NCBI RefSeq assembly: GCF_901000735.1
Contig: NC_081547.1
Location: forward strand, 21,762,838-21,826,837
DNA length: 64,000 nt
Direction of reading: 5' to 3'
DNA from: Corylus avellana
Lineage: Eukaryota; Streptophyta; Magnoliopsida; Fagales; Betulaceae
The stretch's first letter is position 1; each line of letters begins with the position of its first letter. A program made the translations under genes and the position numbers. Below the pieces are notes generated by a model. That model was given only the letters and a program-made list of their open reading frames with translations, ran no database searches and was not told the DNA's origin. Shown piece after piece: positions 12,244 to 23,579 of this stretch.

Positions 12244-13872
12244 TCAAAGAGAAAGATCAGCCAAGTCAAAAGTTCTGGAAACAGCTTTGCACCAAGATTC
12301 CACCTTCTTCTTCCTTAACTCTTCATTTAATGTTGAACGGAAAATGGTTGCAGTTTTCAACTTTTCTTCAGAAGAAAATATCTCATCTTCTATCCAAAAA
12401 CCAACTGCTAATCCAGCAGCATAGGCTGCTCCAAGAGCGGTTGTTTCTATGTCAGCTGGTCTCTCGACCGGGCTTCCCAACAAGTCTGCCTACAAAACAT
12501 TAATAAACAAAATTTACAATTATTGGACCACAAAAATGAGCTCTCAGTTTGAAGAAAAATTAGATTACACGGGATAATAATATAAGATCACTAACCATAT
12601 CTAAGAAATCAATATTTATTCAAATGAACATTGCAATATGAAAATATCAAAACTGAATGCCTTGGTGAAACTTTAACAAGAAAATGATAATTTCTTAAAA
12701 ATTGGTTGAGGATAAAAAAAAAAACCCGAAAGACCACTCCTTTCACATATTATCAAATAAGTGAACGTAAAGAAGTAGCTAAAAACTTGAAGGAAATGAT
12801 TAAGCAAACATATATAACATAGAATAGCTGCCCATGATTATTTACCAAAATTTATGGAAAAAGAAGCCAATCAACTCTAATTCAAAATGTAATCCTTCTC
12901 CAATATAAAAATAGGATGAATAGTGAGGTTGTGGGTTCACAGGCGGAACTAGGTAGGCACTATTGCCCTCTCAAAATTTTAAAATTTAGAAAAGTTACCT
13001 ATCTTTATTAGATGCCCTCCAAAATTATTATTTTTTATTCCACTAAAATGTCTTTTCTCTTCTTCTCCCACCTAAAATTCTAATTCCACCCGTGTAGGTT
13101 CAAGACTTTGAGGAACCAAAACCCTTTTACACGTAAAGATTGAAAAAAAAAAAATTTCTCTCTAAAAACCAAAGCCTTTTGAAGTCGCTTCATTCACTTA
13201 TTCATATGGAATCCATAAGCAGCAGGAAATTAGATTCAGTCGATGACTCAAAGCAACTCAAACTAGCATCATGTTGCACACAGAAAGGTTGCAAATGATT
13301 TCCACATGCAGCATAAATGGTCCAAATTCAAATGTGATGGTGAGACATCATTTGGTAACCAATATTTTGGTAAAAAATTTGGTACACCTAGCATTTTTCT
13401 TTATAAAAAGGGCGTTGATAGAAAAATAGGGAAAAAGGATGTATTGGTAATGTTGAACTATACACTAAAATGAAAAAAATATGACAAAAGAAACACAGAA
13501 AGCCCAAACCTGAATCTGCATCAAAAGACTGTTAACAGTAGCACCACCATCTACCCTAAGCAAGAATTCCCCCTTCTCATTCTTAACCTCACCCCCCTCC
13601 CCTGCATCTTTGTGCATGGAATCCAACACATCTTTGACTTGGAAACACATGCTCTCGAGCACAGCTCGAGCAATGTGAGCCTTGCTTGTAAACCTTGTGA
13701 TCCCAATACAAACTCCACGAGCATCATCACGCCACCAAGGAGCAAACAATCCAGTAAAAGCAGGCACAAAGTAAACCCCACCGCAGGATTCAACCTTTAA
13801 AGCCAATTCCTCAATCTCACTCGCACTACTAATTATCCTATCCCAAGACTGTCTCTGAGCCACTGAACTGCA
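12244..13872 (-). pseudogene. Glycerol kinase pseudogene GK1 (3' part, truncated and frameshifted)
   Basis: C-terminal part of a plant glycerol kinase (NHO1/GLI1 type; glycerol + ATP to glycerol-3-phosphate). Two exons on the - strand: 13872-13511 ([20 protein letters not shown], then [50 protein letters not shown], ending [19 protein letters not shown]) and 12489-12244 ([20 protein letters not shown] to the stop after FDLADLSL). The last exon is intact. The first is broken: a 5-bp tandem duplication (ggata twice, near 13833-13842) shifts the frame between [11 protein letters not shown] and the ASEIEEL part. Homology stops abruptly at about 13872 with no acceptor, so all upstream exons are gone. 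The intron between them (12490-13510) has recognisable copies elsewhere in the window. Confidence 0.88.
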
Positions 13873-14178
13873 GCTCACTTGAATAAAGTACTAATTGATC
13901 TCTCTCTCAATATCCTTTTTTCCCTCCAATTATGTCTCTCTGTGATGAATGTGATGCTACTAAATCGACACCATGTTTGTTTACTCTTTTTTTGTAAAAT
14001 ATTACTATCTATGACTACTATGGGCTTTGACATTTCACTATTAATTGCATTGTGTATATATATGCCATGAAATTCTTGAGTTGGCCTTAAACCGCACAAT
14101 TAAGATTAGCTTTATAGAATTCATACTTGACAAATTAATTTCATTGAGAATGAGGGAAAGGAATCAGGACTGTAACTG

Positions 14179-14284
14179 TTTTTTTTTTTTTTTTTTTAAC
14201 ATGCCAACACAAGAGGAAGAGGAGGATTCGAACTAATGATCTCCGATTAATTAGGCATGGTTTCCACCGATTGAGGCACCCCTT
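14179..14284 (-). mobile_element. tRNA-derived SINE, copy 1
   Basis: On the - strand the element runs from 'aaggggtgcctcaatcgg' to a poly(A) tail (seen as a T run at 14179-14197 on +). A box-B-like motif 'agttcgaatcct' follows an A-box-like 'gcctcaatcggtgg', as in tRNA-derived SINEs. Two related segments without the insert (about 18940-18965 and 24475-24500) show the empty site: they read straight from 'ggaccgtaacc' type sequence to 'gttaaaa/gcatg'. Confidence 0.75.
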
Positions 14285-14660
14285 AAGAACAAGAATGTAC
14301 TGTTAAAAACATGTATTTGCTTACATAGCCATCATGCTTTTTACACTCACAAGTTTATAGTGCACCCATTTGTTTTTGACTCAATACTTAATTCATACAT
14401 TACGGATATATGTTACTCTCTACCTCAAGTTTATATATGTTTATTGTAAAATTACTTTTACTTTGTTGAATATTTATGCACTATTCCTTTCTGAGAAGCA
14501 TGGATACCTGTGGGTAACTTGTTTGTAAGAGTGGGTGACTTGATTTATTTAGAGACTTATGTGCAAGAGTGTATTAGTAGACTGTTTATGTTGGGTTGAA
14601 CTTGTGCCTTCCTTGTACTCAATCTGCTAATTAAACCATTTCTTAATAGCCCAATGAAGC
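14285..14660. repeat. Triplicated spacer block, copy 1
   Basis: Homologous to about 18955-19315 and 24490-24845. The shared text includes 'catgtatttgcttacatag', 'catttgtttttgac', 'tttatgcactattcctttc' and 'tatgttgggttga'. It lies after glycerol kinase in copy 1 and upstream of RLP material in copies 2 and 3, so it marks the repeating unit of the cluster. Confidence 0.7.
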
Positions 14661-15810
14661 TTGTTTTTTGCGCACTTGTACTACCAACAAAAATTCTCAT
14701 CTTTCAGTTGGGCCTAGCCCGAATAAGCTATAGGCTTGAGAATGAGGCCCAGATCAAATTGGGTTTGCACAACACTACTTGATGGATTGTGTTGATTTAG
14801 TCCCTGCAAAGCCCAAATTGCTTAGTTGACATGATTTTTTTTTTTCCTTGTTTAAAATTATGAATAATAAGATAATAATCTCTTAAACGGTTACCAATTA
14901 ATGCATACATGAGTTAAACATATACACCTTTTATTTTTTACAAGGAAAAAAATGGTATAATTTAACAATGAGATATGCTATATATTTTCCCCGGATCCTT
15001 TTCCCATCCTTCAACTTTTTAAAATTATAATTTTTAGTGTTTTCAATAACTCACATGCCTTTTCTTTCTTATTCACTGGGGAGCAGTTGAGGTCATTTTT
15101 CCATCTAAGGTGACAAAGATTTGGAAAAAAGGTCTCAAAGATTCTTCCTTGCTAAAATGATATCCATGAGATTATTTATCAATTTATTTTTATTTATCAT
15201 TTCTATCTTATGATTTTCTAGATATTTTGTAATTGCATAAAACATATTACAAGTACTAAAATGCTTTTGAGTGTAGGAATCAGAGCATTCTCGGCTACAT
15301 AGCGTAAGAAAAGTGTGTTTTGAATTGTAGCCAAACAATGTTTCATTTATTTTCTGTAATACAAAAATTTCTGCTTTATCTACACTAATCACATCTATAG
15401 CACTTTTTTTTTCTTTTTTTTTTTTTTTTTTCATATTTGTCTTTGCACAAGTGATTAGTCTCCAATTAATCTTAAAAAAAAATGGTTTTGAAGCTTGGTA
15501 TGGAAGCATGTGATGTGATCACCTTTACTCTGGCAAACCTAAAAGCCCATAATTACAAGAAAGTGCCATACTTATTACTTCAAATAAACCTAACATCAAA
15601 ATCATTACACCACCATTTCGGATGAACACAATTATTACCGCATGTTAGGAGTAAAATATATGCACCCAATAATTACATCTTTTGCACGTGTAATCAACCA
15701 TGAAAATAATTACAAACATGTTACAGAAAGAGGAAGCAGACTCCTATTTGTTTGTTAGATCCTACAAGTAATTAGAGTTGGACCATAGTACTAAGGATCT
15801 ATTAATATGT
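14661..15810. other. Spacer, no gene seen
   Basis: AT-rich, with homopolymer T and A runs near 14826-14840 and 15404-15431. No frame looks coding. Bases 15070-15120 contain the 'aggtcatttttcca' motif that also occurs in the RLP 5'-flank repeat. Confidence 0.5.
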
Positions 15811-16034
15811 GCGTTTGATGGGCTTAAAAGTGTATTTAACACTCAAAAAGTCCGTTTGAAGAAAAAAAAGGTACGCGTTTAGCAAAAAAATTGAAAACGC
15901 TTTTAAGGGTCTAAAAAGCTTAAAAAATTGTTAGAATGCAATTTTGGTAAAAGCTTAAAATTGAGGTTTTTGCCAAAAAAAACGTTTTGTGACTTAAAAC
16001 TCTATTTAACAAATATAATTTCAAACACATTCTA
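15811..16034. repeat. Foldback MITE family M1, copy 2
   Basis: Same family as 8198-8432: it begins 'gcgtttgatgggcttaaaag' and ends 'aatttcaaacacattctaag', with the inner 'aaaacgcttttaaggg'. Confidence 0.65.
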
Positions 16035-16213
16035 AGTCGATAAAGAAGCATTAGAAAAAAAAAAAAAAAAATTATGGTTGTTTTGTATCGAAACAGTTAT
16101 TTAAATTTTAGCTAACTCTCTGGGTACCGTCACGAGGGGACAGTTTACCTCGATTTCTCTGGTAACATTAAAAAAAGGTCTTGATGGAAGCACATAAGTA
16201 ACGTTGAAATTGA

Positions 16214-16601
16214 NNNNNNNNNNNNNNNNNNNNNNNNNNNNNNNNNNNNNNNNNNNNNNNNNNNNNNNNNNNNNNNNNNNNNNNNNNNNNNNNNNNNNNN
16301 NNNNNNNNNNNNNNNNNNNNNNNNNNNNNNNNNNNNNNNNNNNNNNNNNNNNNNNNNNNNNNNNNNNNNNNNNNNNNNNNNNNNNNNNNNNNNNNNNNNN
16401 NNNNNNNNNNNNNNNNNNNNNNNNNNNNNNNNNNNNNNNNNNNNNNNNNNNNNNNNNNNNNNNNNNNNNNNNNNNNNNNNNNNNNNNNNNNNNNNNNNNN
16501 NNNNNNNNNNNNNNNNNNNNNNNNNNNNNNNNNNNNNNNNNNNNNNNNNNNNNNNNNNNNNNNNNNNNNNNNNNNNNNNNNNNNNNNNNNNNNNNNNNNN
16601 N
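16214..16601. other. Assembly gap (388 N)
   Basis: Run of 388 N. It removes the left part of the foldback element that ends at 17532 and probably the end of an RLP 5'-flank repeat that begins near 16087. Confidence 0.99.
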
Positions 16602-17532
16602 AAATTATAAATCATTTCTAGTTGTATAAAAAATAATATATAGGTATTCTATGTAGTTTTTTTTTTTTTTTTGACATGTCCACACAAGGGAATAATGAGG
16701 GAGATTCGAACTAGTAACCTACGCTTCATGAGACATGGTTCACAGCTAATTGAGCTATTCTTTGGGGACTATAGGTCTATGTAGTTAGAGTAAATTACAA
16801 CTCACTTTCTATGGTATAAAAAATAATTTAAAGGTTCTCAGAGTAGGCCGAAATAACTATTTGCTCCCTGAAATCAATTTACATTAAGTAACTTAACAGA
16901 ATTTGTTACTTTGTCATGTCATACCCAATAAAAATGCGACATGTGTTATTATTAATTTCTGACATTAAAAATGACAACTAGGATTTTCCAAATCATTTTA
17001 GGACACCGGCTAAGATTACACATCAACCCTCACTCAACGTCATACTGCTATAGCAAATTAATCTAATCTCTTCTACCCTCAAAATTATACTCAATGTGTA
17101 ACCCTCCCTTATTTTCATCTTCCTCGCCATGATTTGGAAGCATTTTGTGAGAATTTGATGGTCGCATTTAAGAGAATTTGACATGGAGCGAGGGCTGATG
17201 TGTAATCTATATAAGTTGGCGTCCTAAAATGATGTGAAAAATTATAATTGTCAATTTTGAAAGTCATAAATTAATAATAATAAGTTTCGCGTTTTTTTTG
17301 GGTGTGACGTGCTAAAGTAACGGATTTTGTTAAGTTATTTAATGGAAAATTGAGTTCAGGGAGTAAACTGTTATTTTGGTCTACTCTAATGACCTATAAA
17401 TTATTTTTTATACTGCAGGGAGTAATTTGTAATTTAGGCTAATTACATGGACCTATAAATTACTTTTTATACCACAGAGAGTGAATTGTAATTTAGGCTA
17501 ATCACAATGACCAATTTTACATTTATCCCCTT
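16602..17532. mobile_element. Long foldback element F1 (about 0.9 kb visible), copy 1
   Basis: Large imperfect inverted repeat. The left arm has 'agagtaggccgaaataacta' and 'ttacattaagtaacttaaca'; the right arm has the complement ('ttattttggtctactctaat', 'gttaagttatttaatgg'). The right end is 'acatttatcccctta'. A second member at 61932-62651 is complete. No coding frame. A SINE is nested at 16657-16769. The left end is lost in the N gap. Confidence 0.75.
16657..16769 (-). mobile_element. tRNA-derived SINE, copy 2, nested in F1
   Basis: On - it reads 'agtccccaaagaatagctca', then 'attagctgtg', box-B-like 'actagttcgaatctcc', 'gtgtggacatgtc' and a poly(A) tail (T run 16657-16672). It is flanked by near-identical direct repeats, 'taggtattctatgtag' (16641-16656) and 'taggtctatgtag' (16772-16784), as expected for a target duplication. 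Confidence 0.8.
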
Positions 17533-17980
17533 AGTTAATTAAGTTATCTTGTAGTAATCTAATATTGTATTTTTGAAACTTGTCATTTCGGCATTGATTT
17601 CTTCTGTGTTCGTGTTTGGCTCCTAAATTATAATCTGCTTCTAAACTTTTGTGAATTGTCTCTTATTTTGATCTACTAATGATCAGATGAACAGTTTGTA
17701 AAACCATTTGTTTTGCTACCATTGAAATGATCACTTGCATAAGCCAAAAAAAAATAAAAAAAAATAGGGCAGATGTTCCTCCCTGCAATGGTTGAATTGT
17801 TTATATGTTTTCCCAAATAATTATTTTTTATTGAATTATTTATTTATTTCGTCAGTTATATGCTTCAACTTTTGTTTAATTTTATTTTTAAATCTTGACA
17901 GTGTAGCCATTTTGTTTTTTACCGGATTCATTTTACTTCATACATTGTAGGTTTGGAACGGCTTTAGATCCTCTAAGAGT

Positions 17981-18199
17981 CTATTTGGGTGTGTGTTTGA
18001 GGACGCGTTTAATACTCAAAAAGTCTATTTGAAGAAAAAAATACTAGTTTGGTAAAAGAGATTGAAAGTGCTTTTAAGGGTTCGAAAAGTCTAAAAATGG
18101 CCAAAACGCATTTTTAACAAAAGTTTAATTTTAAGCTTTTGCTAGAAAGTAATTTTTAACTTAAAAGCTATATTTCTCAAATACAATTTCAAATATGCA
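17981..18199. repeat. Foldback MITE family M1, copy 3
   Basis: Starts 'ctatttgggtgtgtgtttga' and ends 'aatacaatttcaaatatgc', with 'aaagtgcttttaagg' inside. Confidence 0.6.
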
Positions 18200-18344
18200 A
18201 TGAGGCAAGCTGGTCTGATACCGAACACAGTCCCAAAAAGTTTTTGAGGGACTTTCAAGATTGTAAGAATTGTTTTGATAATTGGTTAGCACACCAAAAC
18301 ACAGTAACGTGCCTTTCAAAACAAAAAAAAAACAGAGTAATGTG

Positions 18345-18345
<1 letters not shown>

Positions 18346-18377
<32 letters not shown>
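18346..18377. repeat. (TA)n microsatellite
   Basis: An uninterrupted TA/AT dinucleotide run of about 30 bases. Similar AT runs occur at 24246-24265 and 40100-40122. Confidence 0.9.
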
Positions 18378-18849
18378 AGTCAAGTGTTTATTACGATCAG
18401 TGGCAAATTAAGGTTGGTTCATAGGTGGCAAGATAAAACATTAGTTAAACAAAAATTAATTAAAAATACTAAAAAATATAACTAACGAAATAAATCTTTC
18501 AATTCAACGACGAGTTTCATATTTTGAACTATTTGCAATTTAAATATAAAATTTTATATAGGCAAGTCTATTAATTGATAGTAAATTTAAAAATAAATCC
18601 ATATAAAAATGTGATTACATATCTCAAATTTTTTTTTTATTTTTTTTAAAAAAGAAAAACTATTTGCAGTAATGTAACCTTGTGATTAGAGATTGTGTGA
18701 AACTATGAAATTGAGAGCAAAAAATACTATTTGGTATGTGACAGTAGATGGGAAATTGAAAAAAACACTATTTGCTAAAAGGAAAAAAAAAAAAAGTGGT
18801 ATATGGAAAATTGGGAGATGCAATGGAATTCTGCCAAATCCTCACAGTT

Positions 18850-19350
18850 CTTACCGCAGCGGCTGTTTATAAAACTATTGATTTTGATACTAGGCGCAAT
18901 CAAACGATTGATTTCATTGAGAACGAGGAAACAAAGGAATCAGGACCGTAACCATTAAAAGCATGTATTTGCTTACATAGCCGTCGTGCTTTTTACTTGC
19001 ACAAATCTACAGTGTACCCATTTGTTTTTTACCCGAACTTTTTACTTAATTCATATATTTCGGATAAATGTATATATGTTTGTAAAATATTATTATGAAA
19101 TGTATATGTCTATTGTAAAATTACTCATACTTCGTTGTATATTTATGCCCTATTCCTTTCCAAGAAGCATTTTACTGGTGGGTAAACTGTTTGTAAGAGT
19201 TTGTGACTTAATTTATTTAGAGATTTATGTGCAAGTATGTATTGATAGACTATTTATGTTGGGTTGATCTTGTGCCCTCTTAGTATCCAATCCGCTAATT
19301 CAACCACTTTCTTACATAAAATGAATGGCCCGGCCAATTAAAATGTTCTA
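18850..19350. repeat. Triplicated spacer block, copy 2
   Basis: Closely matches 24370-24880 (both contain 'gattttgatact', 'ggcgcaatcaaac' and 'gtgctttttactcgcac' type text) and, more distantly, 14285-14660. It carries the SINE-free state of the site interrupted at 14179. Confidence 0.7.
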
Positions 19351-19580
19351 AGAGCATGTTTGGGATTGCGTTTGAGAGACTTAAAAGTACTTTTAATACT
19401 TAAAAAGTTCGTTTGAAGAAAAAAGTACTTGTTTAGTAAAAAGATTAAAAGCGCTTTTAATGGTCCACAAAGCCTAAAAATTACCAAAACGTACTTTTGG
19501 CAAAAGCTTAAAAATGAAGTTTTTGCCAAAAAGTTCTTTTTTACTTAAAAGTTCTATTTTTCAAACACAATCCTAAATAG
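19351..19580. repeat. Foldback MITE family M1, copy 4
   Basis: Best-preserved member: left end 'catgtttgggattgcgtttg', right end 'caaacacaatcctaaatagg', which are inverted repeats of each other. Confidence 0.75.
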
Positions 19581-19589
19581 GCTTTAACT

Positions 19590-19720
19590 GTTATTTAGCT
19601 CTCGGTCACCGTAAGGGTCAATTTACCTTAACTTCGCTCGAGACTAGTAAAAGTCATTTTTCCATATAAGGTGACAAATATTTGGAAAACAAAGTCTGGA
19701 GATGCTTGTCGCATACGCTG
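19590..19720. repeat. RLP 5'-flank repeat P (ghost promoter)
   Basis: Contains 'ttaccttaacttcgctcgag', 'aaagtcatttttccatataa', 'ggtgacaaatatttgg' and 'gtctggagatgcttgtc', as in the stretch 25110-25230 that lies about 200-320 bases before the ATG of RLP-B. Here it runs into a 100-N gap without an exon 1. Confidence 0.65.
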
Positions 19721-19986
19721 GAATGGTAACATAATAATATCCATCATATTATTCTCAATTTCTTTTTATTTATCTTGTGATTTTGTAGGTAATTTAACTA
19801 CCAAAATGAAGGCACATCACTGTATCGTGGAAATTGAGGCTGCCAATCCATGTCAGAGTGGAAATTAAGGGGTATTGAACATGTTGGCCAATGACTTAAT
19901 TTGCGGAAAAATTGTATGTCTAATCTAATCAGTCCATGTCCGCGTGGAATTCCTAACACTAAATTCCAACTTTCAAAGTCCAATTT

Positions 19987-20086
19987 NNNNNNNNNNNNNN
20001 NNNNNNNNNNNNNNNNNNNNNNNNNNNNNNNNNNNNNNNNNNNNNNNNNNNNNNNNNNNNNNNNNNNNNNNNNNNNNNNNNNNNNN
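19987..20086. other. Assembly gap (100 N)
   Basis: Exactly 100 N, a conventional size for a gap of unknown length. It precedes a 3.0-kb contig closed by another 100-N gap. Confidence 0.99.
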
Positions 20087-20382
20087 TTTTGAACGTCTTC
20101 AGTCTAATTCCCTCCACCCAAAAAGAAATAAAAAGCGAAAAGATTTCCTTGAGCCATTTTACTCTTCCGTGATAAAAATTAAGAATTACAAGGATCGGAT
20201 TTACCTCTTTAACAATGATAAAGATAATTACAAATATTAATTTCTAAAGTTTTATAATTATTTTTATTTTCTTTTTTCTTTTTTTCTGTTGAATCACGGG
20301 TGTCCCGCGTGATTTTGAATTATGTCTTGCTAAAATTAATTTATCAAAATTAAATTCTAATGAATTATAGAAAACATAAAAA

Positions 20383-20778
20383 GACACTGGGGCAGATGTG
20401 GCCTCGCAAAGTCAGACTCGCCGTGGTTTTTTGGATCCTACAGCAGCGGAAGGCGTGGCTGCTATTATGGCCGCCCAACTGCCCAACTATGTGTCAAGTC
20501 GGGGATCCAGCAGGTGCAACTTGAGGGAGATGCGAAGACTATCATTGCTGCAATAAACTCGGTTGACCCTGATGAGAGTGGGAGGGAAATGTGTTATACA
20601 CGTCGCGAAGGGAATAAGGTGGCTCATGCGTTGGCTCGTTTGGCTACACACGAACCGTTGAATATGGTGTGGTATAATAACCCACCGGATTGGATACGTG
20701 ACCTCTTGCAAGCAGAGATTTCTGCTTTGCAGCATTTGCAATAAATACAATATATCCGATTACTCAAAAAAAAAAAAA
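20383..20778 (+). mobile_element. 5'-truncated LINE fragment with RNase H remnant, copy 1
   Basis: Encodes the tail of a plant LINE RNase H-like domain (QLEGDAKTIIAAINS, then GNKVAHALARLATHEP). The upstream part (PTAAEGVAAIMAAQL) is in another frame, so it is dead. It ends in a short 3' tail and a poly(A) run (20766-20778). The identical copy is at 26272-26667. The site without the insert is seen near 29885, where 'ataaaaa' runs directly into 'tatggattatatat'. Confidence 0.85.
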
Positions 20779-20792
20779 ATTGGATTATATAT

Positions 20793-21043
20793 AATAGAAG
20801 GACAAAGTTTTCTTCCAAACTAAGTTGGAGGAATTTCCTTCAATTTAGTCTATAAAAGTGACATGTGTCCCTTGAACATGTAAGATGCACATGTTTTTTA
20901 ATAATAGGGGCAAAGTTAAAATAAATTTTATTAAAAACTCATGTGCATCTCGCATATTATTAAAAAAAAATGACACATGTCACTTACAGACTAGGTTGAA
21001 GGAAATTTCTCCAACCTAACTGGGAGGAAAACTTTTTCCATAT
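20793..21043. mobile_element. Foldback MITE family M2, copy 1
   Basis: About 250 bp. The left arm 'aaagttttcttccaaactaa' and 'gttggaggaatttccttcaa' and the right arm 'gttgaaggaaatttctccaa' and 'gggaggaaaacttttt' are inverted repeats. Inner arms 'gtgacatgtgtccc' and 'aatgacacatgtcac' also pair. It is repeated at 26682-26932 and is absent at the matching place near 29900. Confidence 0.8.
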
Positions 21044-23097
21044 TTTAGAATTAAGCAATTGATATAAACAATAAAATCAGACTTAAATGACCCTTATTTT
21101 AAATAGCTTATTTTATATGGTCTTAAATAGAGTTTTAATTAGCTCAATTCTTGGGTTCTGTAATAAAACTCTTTAAGCTTTTTAATTATTATTTTCCCCT
21201 CTCTCTCATAAACCAATTTCCAAAACTCCAGCTTTATTTTCACCAAATTGAACGATACTCTTTTAACTTTTTTGCAATTCCTCTCCCATTTCTCAGGGAA
21301 ATTATGAAAACCCAACCTCTCTTCACAAAAAAATTTTGTATTTCTTTTTTCTCTTATTTTATTTTATCACTTGTAATCTTTTGCCTTTTAGTTCTATAAG
21401 TTTATAATTTTTTTTAAAAAAAATATTTTATATATTATACTTACAATCAGAAGCTATTGATTTTAGTTGATCGTTGTCGTCACTGTGCCGCTGATTTTAG
21501 TGCACAACCTAATTAATTTCTAGTTAAATTTGACTATCTTACAAAAAAGATAAAGTGGATTAACCATATTATCTCTTGAAATAATATATATACTAACAAA
21601 ACTTGAACATGAAAATTTAATTAGTAATTTTAAATCTCAAAAAATAGAAGAATAATTTTTATTATTTAATATAAAAATTTATTATATTAATATTTTAAAA
21701 TTAAAAATGTCTTATTCTAATTTTTTGCCTTAAACTTCAATTTTCGTTGAGCCGTCCATGTCTAACATCAATCATAAGGTTCAAGCTAGAGTACGAAAAC
21801 CAATTTGAAATAGAATATTTCTATCAAATTAATCTTGAAAGTTTTGTATTGAAGCATATGATGGAGTTCTTTTTAATTGTGTCATTTTCTTCCAGGTTTT
21901 GAAAGGCTAGCACTACTTCCAAAATTGGAGATATTAGACCTTGGTATTAATTTCTTTGATTTTAGCATTATACCATCTCTAAGTCGACTTGCGTCCCTTA
22001 AGACATTGAGTCTTGCAAAAAATTATTTGGGATTTTTGAATACAACTACAGGTAATTTACTATCACTAGACTTCTTCCCTTTATATTTGGTTTTCTTTCT
22101 TTTTTTTTTAATAGATTGACTACAGGTTTTGAAAGCTTGTCAAGATTGGAGAACCTTGAAACCTTAGATCTTAGTCTGAACAATTTAAATAGAAGCATCA
22201 TAGAATCATTGCCTGCAATCAAATCCCTTAAGAATCTGAATCTCGGTTTTAACTACATAGAAGGATCCTTTCCAATCAAAGGTACATATGTTGATCTTTA
22301 GTATTACTTTATAGAAACTGCAAGCAGTTCCAATCATATTTGAAATTTTCTATATTCTGCTTCATGTAGAAATATCGGCTTTTGAAAACTTGGAGAAGTT
22401 GGATTTAAGTGAAAATAGACTCAATGACTCCCTCACAATCCAAGGTAATGAGAGAGAGAGAGACTTGAGTTTGAGATTTTCAATTGCTTCATAACCACTT
22501 TACACACATCTTTCATATTTCTATTAAACTACTTATTTAGTTTATACCACAAGTCACAATTCTCTCAATTCGCATTCATTCCTCTGTTTTGTTTTTGTTT
22601 TCTTTTCGAATTTTTATTGCTCAAAAATTTGAACAAGTCAATTTCAATTGCAACTGCAAGTGTAGGATTGGGTTGATGTTTATTTTATCAACAATTGCAA
22701 CATCCCATTTTGTTGATGTTTGACTTGAATCACAACAATTGTTCTTTAATGTCATCTTGTCGGAAATATGCAAAGAAAGTTGTGTGAAACATGAAATGCA
22801 TCAACTTGTTTCCCTACATTATAATCAACATTGCATATGAGGCTATACTTACCATTTAATTAATCACTTACGGTTTCTTGCTAACTATAACACTAGAGTA
22901 GCCAGATTTGCTTAAGCTATAAAACGCTATTTTTCTTTTGAACATTGCAAATTGCATAGTTTTGTTTTTAATAGATCTATTACAGGTTTGGAAAGCTTGT
23001 CAAGATTGGAAAACCTAAAAACCTTAGATCTTAGCGACAACAAATTCGACAAAAGCGTCATTGAATCATTAAGTGCAGTCAAATCCCTTAAGAATTT

Positions 23098-23197
23098 NNN
23101 NNNNNNNNNNNNNNNNNNNNNNNNNNNNNNNNNNNNNNNNNNNNNNNNNNNNNNNNNNNNNNNNNNNNNNNNNNNNNNNNNNNNNNNNNNNNNNNNN
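23098..23197. other. Assembly gap (100 N)
   Basis: Exactly 100 N. It cuts through an RLP exon at its left edge. The sequence to the right (from 23198) does not continue that exon. Confidence 0.99.
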
Positions 23198-23579
23198 TAG
23201 CAAGTACAAAAAATCACCAAATATTTCTTATATTTTTATTCAATCATATTAACGTATAAATATCAATTATTACTACAAACATAAGAAAATTAATGCAAAA
23301 AAAAAAAAAAAAAAAAAAAGGAAGAAGAAACTTAAAAATTATGTTTAGTTAACATATCAATGTTTTGTCATATACCCATACACTTACAAACTGGTAAAGT
23401 TTTGATCTGATCAATGTTGTGCATTCATTCTTCATGGGTTTGCCATTGAAAAAACTACTCAAATCTTAGACAACATAACAAAGGGGAAAAAAGAAAATCC
23501 AAGGGTATTGATTTTGAACTTATGTATTAGGTGAGATCATATATTTACATTTTAGTTAATTCATATATATATATATATA

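Larger units (their letters stand above)
20087..23097 (+). pseudogene. RLP-C fragment on an isolated contig (near-duplicate of RLP-B internal part)
   Basis: No exon 1 and no main exon. Exons seen: 21896-22051 (GFERLALLPKLEILDLGINF), 22126-22281 (GFESLSRLENLETLDLSLNN), 22370-22444, and 22986 to the gap (GLESLSRLENLKTLDLSDNK). All complete ones are 156 or 75 nt and phase 1-1. From 20180 to about 21945 it is essentially identical to 26069-27834 at a constant offset of 5889, LINE and MITE included. From about 21946 it instead matches 30822-31938, with small differences near 22251, 22427 and 22640-22700. It may be an allelic contig placed in the scaffold, or a recent tandem copy. Confidence 0.75.

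Noticed and set aside
16145..16629. Long open frames on both strands
   Set aside because: They run through 388 N, so the frame is an artefact of unknown bases. The same applies to frames across 19987-20086, 23098-23197 and 49003-49102.
14179..16769. Functional tRNA genes
   Set aside because: The box-B-like motifs belong to SINEs with poly(A) tails. No cloverleaf with a proper anticodon arm could be drawn.
20487..20818. Minus-strand frames over the LINE fragment
   Set aside because: The + strand RNase H reading and poly(A) tail explain this segment.
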